Origin: an uncultured Chloroflexales bacterium
Lineage (GTDB): Bacteria > Chloroflexota > Chloroflexia > Chloroflexales > Chloroflexaceae
Direction of reading: 5' to 3'
NCBI GenBank assembly: GCA_937967405.1
Contig: CALCJV010000048.1
Coordinates: 1-58,754 of the forward strand
Length of the DNA: 58,754 bases
The stretch's first letter is position 1; the number at the start of each line of letters is the position of its first letter. Below are positions 18,973-27,614 of the stretch, piece by piece. The notes beneath the pieces were generated by a model. It saw only the letters and a list, made by a program, of their open reading frames with translations. It had not been told where the DNA came from and made no database searches. The position numbers and the translations under genes were made by a program.

Positions 18973-19893
18973 TTATGCGCCAGCGACAGTGCGCTGTAAG
19001 CCCTCGCGCAGGCTGACTGTGGCGCGGAAGTGGGCCAACTGCGCGAAGTGGTGCACATCGGCGCAGGAGTGGCGCACCTCGCCGGTGCGGGCTGGTTTGA
19101 ACTCTGGCTGCACCGCTATGCCGAGAGCTGCCCCGACAAGGTGGGCTAATTCGAGGATGCTCCACATTTGCCCAGTGCCAACATTAAACACTTGTCCGCC
19201 CAGATTGGGTGCGGTAGCAGCCGTCCACAGCCCCTGTACAATATCGCCGACGTAGATGAAATCCCGCGACTGTTGCCCATCGCCGAAGATCACCGGCTGC
19301 GTGCCTTGGCGCAGTGCCGCGACAAAACGGGGCACTACTGCTGCATACGGCGAGGCGGGGTCTTGGCGTGGCCCATACACATTGAAGAAGCGTAGCGCAA
19401 CCGTCTCTAGCCCATACAAGGTAGTGTAGAGCTGCCCTAGCTGTTCGGCGGCGAGCTTGGTTGCGGCATACGGCGAAAGTGGTTGGGGTGGCTCTTGCTC
19501 GCTGATGGGGAGCCGTTCGCTGTTGCCGTATACGGCGCACGACGAAGCCTGTACCACCCGCTGGACACCGGCTTGCCGCGCCGCTTCCAGCACATGCAGC
19601 GTGCCGGTCGCATTGGTGGCGTGGGCCTTAAGCGGGTTCTCCACCGATTCGGCGACGGAGACTAGCGCGGCGAGGTGGAAGACCGTGTGAACCTCTTGCA
19701 TTGCTGCCTGCACTGCGGCCCAATCGCAGATGTCGCCAGTGTGGAAATCTACTGCCGCGAGGGCATCACCGAGCCATTCCTTGCGCCCGCTGCTCAGGTT
19801 ATCCAACACGCGCACTGCGTGCCCCTGCTGCACAAGCCACTGCACCAGATGCGACCCAATGAAGCCCGCCCCGCCAGTCACCAATATATTCAT
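18973..19893 (-). CDS. NAD-dependent epimerase/dehydratase (UDP-glucose 4-epimerase-like)
   Basis: Short-chain dehydrogenase of the extended type, 306 residues. The NAD motif GGAGFIGSHLV starts at residue 7. The catalytic Ser is in QASSCAVYG, and Tyr/Lys are in SPYAATKLAAEQ. RFFNVYGPRQDP is the substrate-binding region seen in GalE and WbpP-type enzymes. It probably interconverts nucleotide sugars for surface polysaccharide. It starts 11 nt after the stop of the upstream histidine kinase gene, suggesting one transcript. Confidence 0.88.
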   Translation of the reverse strand: MNILVTGGAGFIGSHLVQWLVQQGHAVRVLDNLSSGRKEWLGDALAAVDFHTGDICDWAAVQAAMQEVHTVFHLAALVSVAESVENPLKAHATNATGTLHVLEAARQAGVQRVVQASSCAVYGNSERLPISEQEPPQPLSPYAATKLAAEQLGQLYTTLYGLETVALRFFNVYGPRQDPASPYAAVVPRFVAALRQGTQPVIFGDGQQSRDFIYVGDIVQGLWTAATAPNLGGQVFNVGTGQMWSILELAHLVGAALGIAVQPEFKPARTGEVRHSCADVHHFAQLAHFRATVSLREGLQRTVAGA

Positions 19894-19904
19894 CGTTTTG
19901 CCTT

Positions 19905-20978
19905 CTACGGCATGGGCACACTCGCGGCGATGCGCGTGCCTTGCCCAATGCTGCTCTCAATGCCAAATTCGCCGTGCAGCATCACCTCGATGCGCTTCTT
20001 CATGTTGATTAGCCCAGTGCCTCTGCGCCCGCCCTGCGGGTTCTCCATCACTTGATTCACGTGGAAGCCAACCCCGTTGTCCTCGATCACGACTTGGAGC
20101 ATATTTTCAAAGGAGCTGACCACCACCCGCGCTTGGGTGGCTTGGGCGTGCTTGGCGACATTGTTTAAGGCTTCTTGGACGAAGCGGAACAGCGCAAGCT
20201 CGTAGTGGCGCGGCAGGCGATTGTTCTGCTCTAGCCCTTGAATGATCACGCTGATTTCAAGGTTGGTCTCTTTGCCAAATTCCTGCCCGAAGCGGCGCAG
20301 GGTAGCCACCAAGCCCAGATCGTCAATCGTCATTGGGCGCAGATCAAAGATCAGCCGGCGGCCTTCTTGCAGCGCAGCATTGATAGATGTGCGGAGGCTG
20401 GCCAGTTCGGTGCGGGCTTGCTCTGGGTCGCGCTCCAGCATCTTCTGCCCAATCTCGGCCCGCAGCACGAGGTTGGCCAGCGTCTGCACGGGCCCATCGT
20501 GGAGTTGGATCGAGATGCGATGCAGATCGGCTTCGTGGGTTGCAATAATCTCGGCCAGTTCGTCGCTCTGGGCATTGGCGGCACTGCCTGCGGCTCCACT
20601 CGTTCCCGGGCCTTGATTGAGCAGATCATCAAGGAGATCAACGATCTCAGCCATCTTCTTTTGTTGGGCTTTCATCATTGTCTGGCGCAGTTGGAGTTGT
20701 TCCAATTGGGCTTTCATCATGTGCAGGCGCATCTGCACTTCTTGCGCGGCGGCAAAGAAGTTCTTGATTTCGGCTTTGCTGTAGCGTTCGAGATTGACTT
20801 CCAGATCGCGCACCCGATTGGATACCGTCAGCTCACGCTGCACCAGTCGCTCCACCTCTTGCGTGCTTTGGCGTACAAGAGTTTCATTCTCGTTGATCTC
20901 GCGTTGCAGGCGGGCTTGCTCATCGCGGTAGCTATCGCGCAGACTGGCGAGCTTATTCTGCTGTTCCTGTTGAGCCAT
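19905..20978 (-). CDS. soluble DegS-like sensor histidine kinase
   Basis: Protein of 357 residues with no membrane segment. Residues 1-125 form a long coiled-coil sensor, as in DegS. HisKA_3 dimerisation carries H160 in QLHDGPVQ. The ATPase domain has QEALNNVAKHA, IEDNGVGF and GTGLINMKKRIE. A very good site, AGGAGG, precedes ATG 20978. No response-regulator gene lies next to it. The only NarL-type regulator in the window is the broken gene at 27950-28321, so its partner must be elsewhere. The cue is unknown. Confidence 0.92.
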   Translation of the reverse strand: MAQQEQQNKLASLRDSYRDEQARLQREINENETLVRQSTQEVERLVQRELTVSNRVRDLEVNLERYSKAEIKNFFAAAQEVQMRLHMMKAQLEQLQLRQTMMKAQQKKMAEIVDLLDDLLNQGPGTSGAAGSAANAQSDELAEIIATHEADLHRISIQLHDGPVQTLANLVLRAEIGQKMLERDPEQARTELASLRTSINAALQEGRRLIFDLRPMTIDDLGLVATLRRFGQEFGKETNLEISVIIQGLEQNNRLPRHYELALFRFVQEALNNVAKHAQATQARVVVSSFENMLQVVIEDNGVGFHVNQVMENPQGGRRGTGLINMKKRIEVMLHGEFGIESSIGQGTRIAASVPMP

Positions 20979-21047
20979 GCTGACCTCCTTTGCCGTATAT
21001 TGGGCGCATGTCGTTGCCGGATTTGTTCTTGCTGCTCATAGTGTAGG

Positions 21048-21821
21048 TCAGATCAAACCGAAACGCAACCGCCAGACATTAATCATGGCTTCGAGAACAA
21101 TCTGGCGTGACATTTTCGAGTGGCCGACCCGCCGATCTGGGAAGATGATAGGAATCTCGCCAATGTGGAAGCCGGCCCGCTGGGCCCGATAGATCATCTC
21201 AATCTGGAAGGCGTAGCCATTGGAGCGCACCGCTGCGAGATCAATTCGTTCGAGCACTTCGCGCCGATAGCAGCGAAAGCCACTGGTGCTATCGTGGATC
21301 GGCAGGCGCAGGATGGTGTTGGCATAGGCATTGCCGCCACGACTGATGAACTGGCGCAGTATGCCCCAATCGGAGGTTACCCCACCGCGCACATAACGCG
21401 AGCCGATCACGACGTCGTAACACAGATCAGCGTTGTCGATCAGGTAAGGTAAGTAGGCCGGATCGTGGGAGAAATCGGCATCCATCTCGCAAATCAGGCT
21501 TGCATGGTGCGCTAAGGCCCAACGAAAGCCATCTAGATAGGCGGTGCCCAAGCCGAGCTTGCTTGGTCGTTGCAGCACCGCAACGCGGGCTTCGCGGCGG
21601 GCATAGTCGGCAACTAGCCGCCCCGTGCCGTCCGGCGAATTATCATCTACAACCAGTACGCGGCAACGCGGGTATATCAGCACTTGCGCGATCAGGTCGA
21701 GGATTGTGCCGTGTTCGTTGTAGGTCGGGATGACGACGACGCAATCAGGGGCACTCGGCAAGCGAGCCTGTGGTGGTGATAGGCGGGGGGGCGAGAGGCT
21801 GACTTGGGGACAGTTTATCAT
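21048..21821 (-). CDS. GT2 glycosyltransferase, polyprenol-phosphate mannosyltransferase-like
   Basis: Protein of 257 residues lacking C-terminal membrane helices. PTYNEHGTI, VVDDNSPDGT and the metal-binding EMDADFSHDP are the classic DPM1 motifs. SGFRCYRREVLERI follows. It likely moves a hexose from GDP- or UDP-sugar to polyprenyl phosphate, giving the lipid-linked donor used by GT-C enzymes such as those at 37546-44412. A TATAAT at 21879-21884 (minus strand) may be its -10 element. It lies 69 nt upstream of the kinase gene. Confidence 0.88.
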   Translation of the reverse strand: MINCPQVSLSPPRLSPPQARLPSAPDCVVVIPTYNEHGTILDLIAQVLIYPRCRVLVVDDNSPDGTGRLVADYARREARVAVLQRPSKLGLGTAYLDGFRWALAHHASLICEMDADFSHDPAYLPYLIDNADLCYDVVIGSRYVRGGVTSDWGILRQFISRGGNAYANTILRLPIHDSTSGFRCYRREVLERIDLAAVRSNGYAFQIEMIYRAQRAGFHIGEIPIIFPDRRVGHSKMSRQIVLEAMINVWRLRFGLI

Positions 21822-22053
21822 GGTCTACAGCTCTTGGCAATATTTGCAACATGGCACGGTAACATCTTCATCGGGTCTATTATACCGCCATCCGCAAGCA
21901 GCGTATCCGCTTAGTAGCGGTGCATAGTTTGCCAAAGTATAGTAGAATGAGGCTGATATAGGTCTATGCTTCTGATTTGGTCGGTATGGCTAGGCAATAG
22001 GAATTCTACTGAACGAGTAATGTGCTGTGCTTACTTAAATGAAGGACGCTCCA

Positions 22054-22623
22054 ATGGATCACAAACTTCTTCCGCTCGTGCTTATCATGATCGGTACGCT
22101 TGTCTCGGTCGTATTCGCCACCAGTGCAGTGCAGCCCAATCCGGTGGCAGCGGAATATCCCCTGCCGCCGCGCCCACCGGTGGTGCCCCCCGATCCGACG
22201 GCAACGCCGCGCTCGCGCAGTGGTGGTTCATCGGGCGGTTCGCCGCCCGATCTCGAGCTGGTGCAGCAGCTCAGTGCAACAACGCTCCAGCAGGGCGATC
22301 TGGTCGAGATTACGCTGATTACGCGCCACATTGCGGGCAGCCGTCCGGCAGAGGATGTGCTGATCTTTCTTGAGCTGCCGACATTCTTTAGCATTATGAG
22401 TGCCCAGACAAGCGGCTGGGGGACGTTTGCGATACAGGGCGAGCAGGTTTCGGTGCAGATACCGGCACTGTACAAAGGCAATGAAGTTGTGACAACGATT
22501 GTGGGTATGGTTGAAGAGCCGCCCATCTATGACCAAATGCAGTTGATCGGATCGGTGAGTAGCAGCACGCCGGAGAGCAATCTCGACAACAATATGATGG
22601 GGCAGATGGTGTTCTTCCCTTGA
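22054..22623 (+). CDS. secreted or membrane-anchored protein with DUF11-like domain
   Basis: Protein of 189 residues. ATG 22054 follows GAAGGA; an ATG 15 nt upstream is less well placed. An N-terminal hydrophobic segment (LLPLVLIMIGTLVSVVFA) serves as signal peptide or anchor. A Pro/Ser/Gly-rich linker comes next, then about 110 residues shaped like a DUF11/CARDB beta-sandwich, ending ESNLDNNMMGQMVFFP. That pattern occurs in adhesin-like envelope proteins. No enzyme motif is seen. The tmRNA promoter overlaps its stop codon. Confidence 0.7.
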   Translation: MDHKLLPLVLIMIGTLVSVVFATSAVQPNPVAAEYPLPPRPPVVPPDPTATPRSRSGGSSGGSPPDLELVQQLSATTLQQGDLVEITLITRHIAGSRPAEDVLIFLELPTFFSIMSAQTSGWGTFAIQGEQVSVQIPALYKGNEVVTTIVGMVEEPPIYDQMQLIGSVSSSTPESNLDNNMMGQMVFFP

Positions 22624-22648
22624 CAAACGTGGACTTGTGCGGTATACT
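22620..22648 (+). promoter_or_regulatory. ssrA (tmRNA) promoter
   Basis: Consensus TTGACA and TATACT with a 17-nt spacer. The -35 overlaps the stop codon of the preceding gene. Transcription should begin near 22655, leaving a short leader to be trimmed from the tmRNA. Confidence 0.8.
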
Positions 22649-22684
22649 GTCATAGTATAGAAATACGTGTGTTCACACCTGTTT

Positions 22685-23048
22685 GGGGATGCTTGGTTTC
22701 GACAGGGGAGGAATACCGTAGATTGCAGGCCGAGCCGCCCAGTCTCGTTAAAGGGGCACAAGCCAATAACTGGCAACAATACTTTCCGCGCTCAGCCTCA
22801 GCTGGCGCTCGCCGCTTAGTCAAGCGACGCGCTGTTTCTCGGTTCGTCCGGTGACGGAGAAAACAGCGTCAACTTGCCGGATGCTCCGTGTGCTGTGTCT
22901 GTGGGCACGCGGCTAAGCGCAACAGAATGGTCTGTTGCCACCTTTGTTTGTTGTGGGGGCGCAGACGACACACTACAATAAACTAAGCCTGTAGCATGTC
23001 TATGGCGGAATCTTCTGGACAGGGGTTCGATTCCCCTCATCTCCACCA
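22685..23048 (+). ncRNA. ssrA: transfer-messenger RNA
   Basis: Ribosome-rescue RNA of 364 nt. The 5' GGGGATG pairs with CATCTCC at the 3' end to make the 7-bp acceptor stem. GGTTCGATTCC is the T-arm, and CCA is encoded. The tag frame runs from GGC 22772 to TAG 22817-22819, giving GNNTFRAQPQLALAA; ATAACT precedes the resume codon. The LALAA ending is the usual protease signal. The resume codon is inferred from the tag pattern. The 3' 49 nt are antisense to the end of sufU. Confidence 0.95.
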
Positions 23049-23509
23049 CCTTTGAGCGAAGCGGTTGTTGGCTCTGCGACAGCCGCTTTTTGTTCCCCTA
23101 CTTGTGCGGCTGCGCTCGCTACCCCCACTTTCAGGAGTCCGAGCGCGAGCGTCGCGCAGCGAATCCGGCTGACCAGCACGCCGCGATCCAGCTCTGGCAG
23201 GAGCGTAAATATGTCCAGTGTGGCTAGCTCAGTGACCGGCAGGCCGGTCACCCGTTCGCACAGCAGCGCAGCAGCGGCTTGGCTGATCGTGCAGCCTACG
23301 CCCTCGAACTGCACCTGTTCAATGCGCTGCCCATCGCTCCTCAGGCGGATGTACAGGGTCAGTTGATCGCTACAGCCGGGCGTGTGCCCGGACAGGCTGA
23401 GGGTTGCATCGGCGAGGCTGCCGTAGTGCGGCGGGTGCTGATAGTAGGCTTGCAGCAGCTCAATCGTCTCAAAGCGATCTAGCGTTTCGGTTGGGGCAAG
23501 GATCGGCAT
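23000..23509 (-). CDS. sufU: SufU-type iron-sulfur cluster assembly protein
   Basis: NifU_N/IscU fold protein of 169 residues. Three conserved Cys are C46 (TPGCSDQ), C73 (GVGCTIS) and C118 (RIRCATLAL), with the conserved Asp at D48. Most relatives have CGD where this has CSD. It accepts sulfur from a cysteine desulfurase, passing it to cluster assembly. I chose ATG 23509 with AAAGGAG upstream, not the TTG at 23548. About the last 16 codons are antisense to the tmRNA 3' end, so the tail beginning GGGDEGNRT is not conserved protein. It lies 64 nt after nadC. Confidence 0.85.
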   Translation of the reverse strand: MPILAPTETLDRFETIELLQAYYQHPPHYGSLADATLSLSGHTPGCSDQLTLYIRLRSDGQRIEQVQFEGVGCTISQAAAALLCERVTGLPVTELATLDIFTLLPELDRGVLVSRIRCATLALGLLKVGVASAAAQVGEQKAAVAEPTTASLKGGGDEGNRTPVQKIPP

Positions 23510-23573
23510 ACGATCAATCGGCTCCTTTCGCACTGGCGATGTGGTCAAGATACGTGATGCTTTGCACAGCCGG

Positions 23574-24431
23574 TTATTCTAGTTCAAGGCTCAGGTCAAT
23601 TGAGCGCACCGAGTGGGTCAGCCCGCCCACCGAGATGTAATCTACCCCGCTCTCGGCCACAGCGCGGATCGTCTCTAGGGTGATCCCGCCAGATGCCTCC
23701 AACGGCACGCGCCCACCAAGTAGGCGCACCGCCTCGCGCAGCTGGTCGGGGTGCATATTGTCAAGTAGGATCATATCTGCGCCTGCATCGGCAGCTTCGA
23801 GGGCTTGCTCCACGCTCTCAACCTCAACCTCGACAACGACGAAGGGGCTGGTGCGGGCTTTGGCTTGTTGCACAATGGCCCTGAGGCTCAAGCCCTGCGC
23901 CTGCAACAGGGCGAGGTGGTTATCTTTGATCATGATGGCATCGTACAGCCCGAAGCGGTGGTTTACGCCGCCGCCCATCCGCACGGCATACTTCTCAAGC
24001 ACGCGCAAGCCGGGCGTGGTTTTGCGTGTATCAAGGATGCGGGCCGGCAAGCCCGCAACAGCCGCCACAAATGTCGCGGTGCGGGTGGCAATGCCACACA
24101 TCCGTTGCATCAGGTTCAGCGCAACTCGTTCGCCCATGAGGATGCTGCGGGCATTGCCGGATAGCGTCAGCAGCGCGGTATTGGCGGTGACGTGGCCACC
24201 TTCGGCCACAAGGCTCTGCACCGTTAGCGTAGGGTCTACGGCCGCAAAGACTGCCGCTGCAACTGGCGCACCGGCGATCACGGCTGCTTCGCGGGTGATG
24301 ATGCGGGCTTGGGCGTGGGCATGCGCGGGGATCAGCGTCATTACGGTGCGGTCGCCATCGCCGATGTCCTCGCGCAGGGCGCGGCGCACAAGCTCATCAA
24401 GCAGATCGGGGGGAATATCGAACGGGTTCAT
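23574..24431 (-). CDS. nadC: nicotinate-nucleotide pyrophosphorylase (carboxylating)
   Basis: Quinolinate phosphoribosyltransferase of 285 residues, making nicotinate mononucleotide from quinolinate and PRPP. Diagnostic segments are REDIGDGDRT, RKTTPGLRVLEKYAV, GGGVNHRFGLYDAIMIKDNH and VEVEVES, with ASGGITLETIRAVAESGVDYISVG near the end. ATG 24431 has AAAGGAG upstream. It is third in the nadA-nadB-nadC order but is separated from nadB by 298 nt. Confidence 0.96.
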   Translation of the reverse strand: MNPFDIPPDLLDELVRRALREDIGDGDRTVMTLIPAHAHAQARIITREAAVIAGAPVAAAVFAAVDPTLTVQSLVAEGGHVTANTALLTLSGNARSILMGERVALNLMQRMCGIATRTATFVAAVAGLPARILDTRKTTPGLRVLEKYAVRMGGGVNHRFGLYDAIMIKDNHLALLQAQGLSLRAIVQQAKARTSPFVVVEVEVESVEQALEAADAGADMILLDNMHPDQLREAVRLLGGRVPLEASGGITLETIRAVAESGVDYISVGGLTHSVRSIDLSLELE

Positions 24432-24481
24432 TTTGTGCTCCTTTGGCGAGACAGGTGTTGGGGTTTACGCGAAAGGCAAAC

Positions 24482-24515
24482 CACGAAGAACACGAAGGGC
24501 ACGAAGAACGCGAAG
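24482..24515. repeat. CACGAAGNN nonamer repeat in the nadB-nadC spacer
   Basis: Four consecutive copies: CACGAAGAA, CACGAAGGG, CACGAAGAA and a final CGCGAAG. This word series turns up in spacers of many environmental genomes (recalled, not checked). The rest of the 24432-24729 spacer holds no gene; its left end carries the nadC ribosome-binding site. Confidence 0.6.
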
Positions 24516-24729
24516 TAAAGATGGGTAGTTCGCTTGCATTGCTTGTTGCTAAGATCGAACTCCAATTGTCGCGTATCGAGAATATAGCCCTTGCTGTGTG
24601 TTCTTCGTAAGTTGTCTGCCCCCTCACGCTAATGCTCAGCACCTGATACCTTCTTTGTATCCTTCGGGGTTTTTCTGCCCTGAAACCTAGCTCCTGATCT
24701 TGGCCACCTAAGCCCTAGCCCCTGCTCTC

Positions 24730-26457
24730 TTAGGCCGCGTGTTGGGTGCGGCGGATGAGTTCAACTGGCTCAATGGCACCATACAGCACATCATCGGCGA
24801 TGCTGGTGGTGATGTGCGGCAACTGCCCGCGTTCCTGCACGATATGCACCTGCCACGCCGGATCGGTGTGCGGGAAGTCGGTGCGCTGGTGGGCCCCGCG
24901 ACTCTCCTCCCGTAGCAAAGCACTGGTGACCATGAGCCGCGCCACCAAGCCCGCATTGATCGCGGTCAGCAGATCGTGGTTCGTGCTGTGGGTGGCATCG
25001 AGCGTGAGCGGGAATTGGGCTAAATGCCGCTGCGCTACCAGAAGACCGGGCGCGTCGCGCTGTACCCCGACGTGGCGAACCATCGTTTGGGCTAGCTCTT
25101 CGCGCCACGCAGTGGCAAGGGTTACAGGATCAGATACGGGTGTATGGGTAGGGCGCGGCAGCGGTGCGCCATAGGTATGCATGCCCGTCTCAATGTGGGC
25201 TAAGGCGGCCCGCGCTGCTCGCCGCCCAAACACAAGGCATTCGAGCAGCGAATTGCTGGCGAGCCGATTGGCTCCGTGAATGCCGGTACAGGCACACTCG
25301 CCCGCCGCATACAGCCCAGCAAGGCTGGTTGCGCCGTGCGTGTCGGTGCAGATGCCACCCATCAGGTAGTGTGCGGCGGGGGCAACCGGAATGGGTGTGG
25401 TTGCAGGGTCAAGCCCATCGCTGCGACAGCGTTGGACAATTGTGGGGAAGCGGTGTTCCAGATATGCCGCGCCGAGATGGGTCAAGTCAAGCAGAACGTG
25501 ATCGCTGGCGTGCTGCTGCATGGTGGCAAAGATCGCCCGCGAGACAATATCACGCGGGGCAAGCTCGGCACGCGGGTCGAAATCGGGCATAAATCGCCAG
25601 CCGTTCACGTCGCGCAAGATGCCGCCTTCGCCGCGTGTGGCTTCGCTAATCAGGAAGCCGTGCCCAGTCTGGGTGCGAAAGACGGTTGGGTGGAACTGGA
25701 CAAACTCCAGATCGGCAACGGCTGCGCCGGCCCGATACGCCAGCGCAATGCCTTCGCCGAGTGCATGCGGCTGGTTGCTGGTCAGCCCATAGAGTGCGCC
25801 AGCCCCGCCTGTGGCGAGGATCGTTGCCCGTGCGACGATAGTGTGCCACTGCCCCTGCGAATCGAGGGCCAGCACGCCGGTGCAGCGGCCGCGTTCGCCG
25901 CGCAAGTCTACTGCGTGCATGCCTTCGTACACACGAATGCGTGGGTGCGCTAGAGCGCGGTTCAGCAGCGTGCTGGTAATTGCCCAGCCAGTTGTGTCGC
26001 CGCTATGCAGGATGCGCCGGTGGGAGTGTCCGCCCTCTAGCCCTAGCGCGAACTGGCCACTATCCGCACGCTCGAAGGGCACGCCCAGCGCAGCGAGTTG
26101 GCGCATCAGTGCGGGAGCCTCATGCACCAGCACGTCTGTCGCAAGCATATCGGTCAAGCCTGCACCGGCGATCAGGGTATCGCTCAGGTGCGCGGCGGGC
26201 GAGTCGGTCGGTTCAAGGGCAGCAGCAATTCCGCCTTGGGCCCACGCCGAGTTGCTTTCAGCCAGTGTAGCCCGTGTAAGCAGCAGCACGTCAGCCTGTT
26301 CCGCAGCGGCGAGTGCCGCGGCCAAGCCTGCTGCACCACTGCCAATCACGAGCAGATCGGTGTGATGCTGTTGCGCCTGTGCGGGTACGGGCGTGGCGTA
26401 GCGCGGGGTGGCAACGGCAAGGCGGCTGCCATCGCTTCCATAGCCTAACGTTTTCAT
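24730..26457 (-). CDS. nadB: L-aspartate oxidase
   Basis: Flavoprotein of 575 residues that oxidises aspartate to iminoaspartate, the first step of de novo NAD synthesis. The FAD motif VIGSGAAGLAAALAAAE starts near residue 37. The SSNSAWAQGGIA-like segment is here ESNSAWAQGGIAAAL; EFVQFHPT and GANRLASNSLLECLVFG are the succinate dehydrogenase-like catalytic regions. ATG 26457 is 26 nt past the nadA stop with AAGGAA as its site. Iminoaspartate is unstable, so close expression with NadA makes sense. Confidence 0.95.
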   Translation of the reverse strand: MKTLGYGSDGSRLAVATPRYATPVPAQAQQHHTDLLVIGSGAAGLAAALAAAEQADVLLLTRATLAESNSAWAQGGIAAALEPTDSPAAHLSDTLIAGAGLTDMLATDVLVHEAPALMRQLAALGVPFERADSGQFALGLEGGHSHRRILHSGDTTGWAITSTLLNRALAHPRIRVYEGMHAVDLRGERGRCTGVLALDSQGQWHTIVARATILATGGAGALYGLTSNQPHALGEGIALAYRAGAAVADLEFVQFHPTVFRTQTGHGFLISEATRGEGGILRDVNGWRFMPDFDPRAELAPRDIVSRAIFATMQQHASDHVLLDLTHLGAAYLEHRFPTIVQRCRSDGLDPATTPIPVAPAAHYLMGGICTDTHGATSLAGLYAAGECACTGIHGANRLASNSLLECLVFGRRAARAALAHIETGMHTYGAPLPRPTHTPVSDPVTLATAWREELAQTMVRHVGVQRDAPGLLVAQRHLAQFPLTLDATHSTNHDLLTAINAGLVARLMVTSALLREESRGAHQRTDFPHTDPAWQVHIVQERGQLPHITTSIADDVLYGAIEPVELIRRTQHAA

Positions 26458-26483
26458 CGTCTGTTCCTTCTTGTTGGTCGCCC

Positions 26484-27446
26484 CTACAGGGCAACCATCC
26501 GATCAATGGCGGTACGGGCCCGCTCCGCTAGCTCGACAGGAACGCGGATCGGGTGCGTCATCGTTTGCAGCGCATGCAGAATCTTGGGCAAGGTGATGCG
26601 CTTCATGTAGCGGCAGGATGTGCCTGCATCTACCGGAATGAACTGCTTGTCAGGGTTATGCTTTTGCATTGGGTGCAGTACGCCGATCTCGGTGGCCACA
26701 ATGAATTGCTGGGCGGTGCTCTGTTGGGCGTAGGTGATCATGCCGCCGGTTGAAAGGATATGTGTGCGTTCGCGGCTGATCTGCCCGCGAGCTAGTGCAC
26801 TCATTGTGGAGCTGACGCAGCCGCATTCGGGATGCACAAGCAGTTCCGCATCGGGGAACTCACGCAGCAACTCATTCACAAATTGGGGTTTGATCTGGGC
26901 ATGCACATGGCACTCGCCGGCCCAGATTTCGATGGGCCGCCCAGTCGTCTCGCGGAGGTACGTGCCGAGATACATATCGGGCAGAAACAGGATTTGCCGA
27001 TCTGCGGGGATCGCCCGAATGACGCGCTCGGCGTTGCTGGAGGTGCAGCAGTAGTCGCTTTCGGCTTTGACTTCTGCGGTCGTATTGACATAAGAAACGA
27101 CGACTGCGTCGGGATGTTCGGCTTTCCACGCTCGGAGCTGCTCGGCATTGATTGAGGCTGCCAGCGAGCAACCTGCGTCAAGATCCGGCAGCAGGACGGT
27201 TTTGGTGGGGCAGAGGATCGCGGCCGTCTCAGCCATAAAGTGCACGCCGCAGAAAACAATTACGTCGGCATTGGTGCGGGCGGCGGCTTGGGCCAGTGTG
27301 AGCGAGTCCCCGACGACATCGGCAATATCTTGAATATCGCCAGTCTGATAGGTATGCGCCAGCAGGATCGCGTTGTGTTCGCGCTTGAGGCGGTCAATCT
27401 CAGCAATGATTGCTGCGCTCGGCAGAATTGGGGTAATTGGGTCCAT
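26484..27446 (-). CDS. nadA: quinolinate synthase
   Basis: [4Fe-4S] enzyme of 320 residues condensing iminoaspartate with dihydroxyacetone phosphate. Cluster Cys candidates are in SDYCCTSSNA, HPECGCVSS and GTSCRYMKRI. HTYQTGDIQDIADVVGDS and CGVHFMAETAA match the triose-binding region. ATG 27446 is preceded by AAGGAAA. It is first in the transcript, directly downstream of the operator array at 27487-27658. Confidence 0.96.
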   Translation of the reverse strand: MDPITPILPSAAIIAEIDRLKREHNAILLAHTYQTGDIQDIADVVGDSLTLAQAAARTNADVIVFCGVHFMAETAAILCPTKTVLLPDLDAGCSLAASINAEQLRAWKAEHPDAVVVSYVNTTAEVKAESDYCCTSSNAERVIRAIPADRQILFLPDMYLGTYLRETTGRPIEIWAGECHVHAQIKPQFVNELLREFPDAELLVHPECGCVSSTMSALARGQISRERTHILSTGGMITYAQQSTAQQFIVATEIGVLHPMQKHNPDKQFIPVDAGTSCRYMKRITLPKILHALQTMTHPIRVPVELAERARTAIDRMVAL

Positions 27447-27486
27447 CTTCGTTTCCTTGTTAGTGAAGAGTGAGCTTCACGGCTAT

Positions 27487-27531
27487 TTAGTGTCACAAAA
27501 ACACTAATTATTATTGTAAAAAAAACACTAA
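27487..27531. promoter_or_regulatory. operator pair, proximal (nadA side)
   Basis: Two inverted repeats of the form TTAGTGT-N7-ACACTAA. Site 1 (27487-27507) is perfect. Site 2 (27511-27531) is TTATTGT-N7-ACACTAA. Starts are 24 nt apart, which puts them on nearby faces of the helix. They lie 41-85 nt before the nadA ATG, a position suited to repression of the NAD genes. A NAD-responsive regulator such as NrtR or NiaR is a candidate. Confidence 0.7.
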
Positions 27532-27614
27532 GTCATGTTAGTTAAAAAATCACCGCAAGGTGATCCACATCCTACATATCGGATCAATTCAGGCAGATGT
27601 CAAGCTCCACTGAG

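Noticed and set aside
22816..23049. Minus-strand reading frame of 77 codons starting MVEMRGIEPLSRRF
   Set aside because: It is antisense to tmRNA; peptides of this kind are a well-known annotation artefact of the tRNA-like domain.
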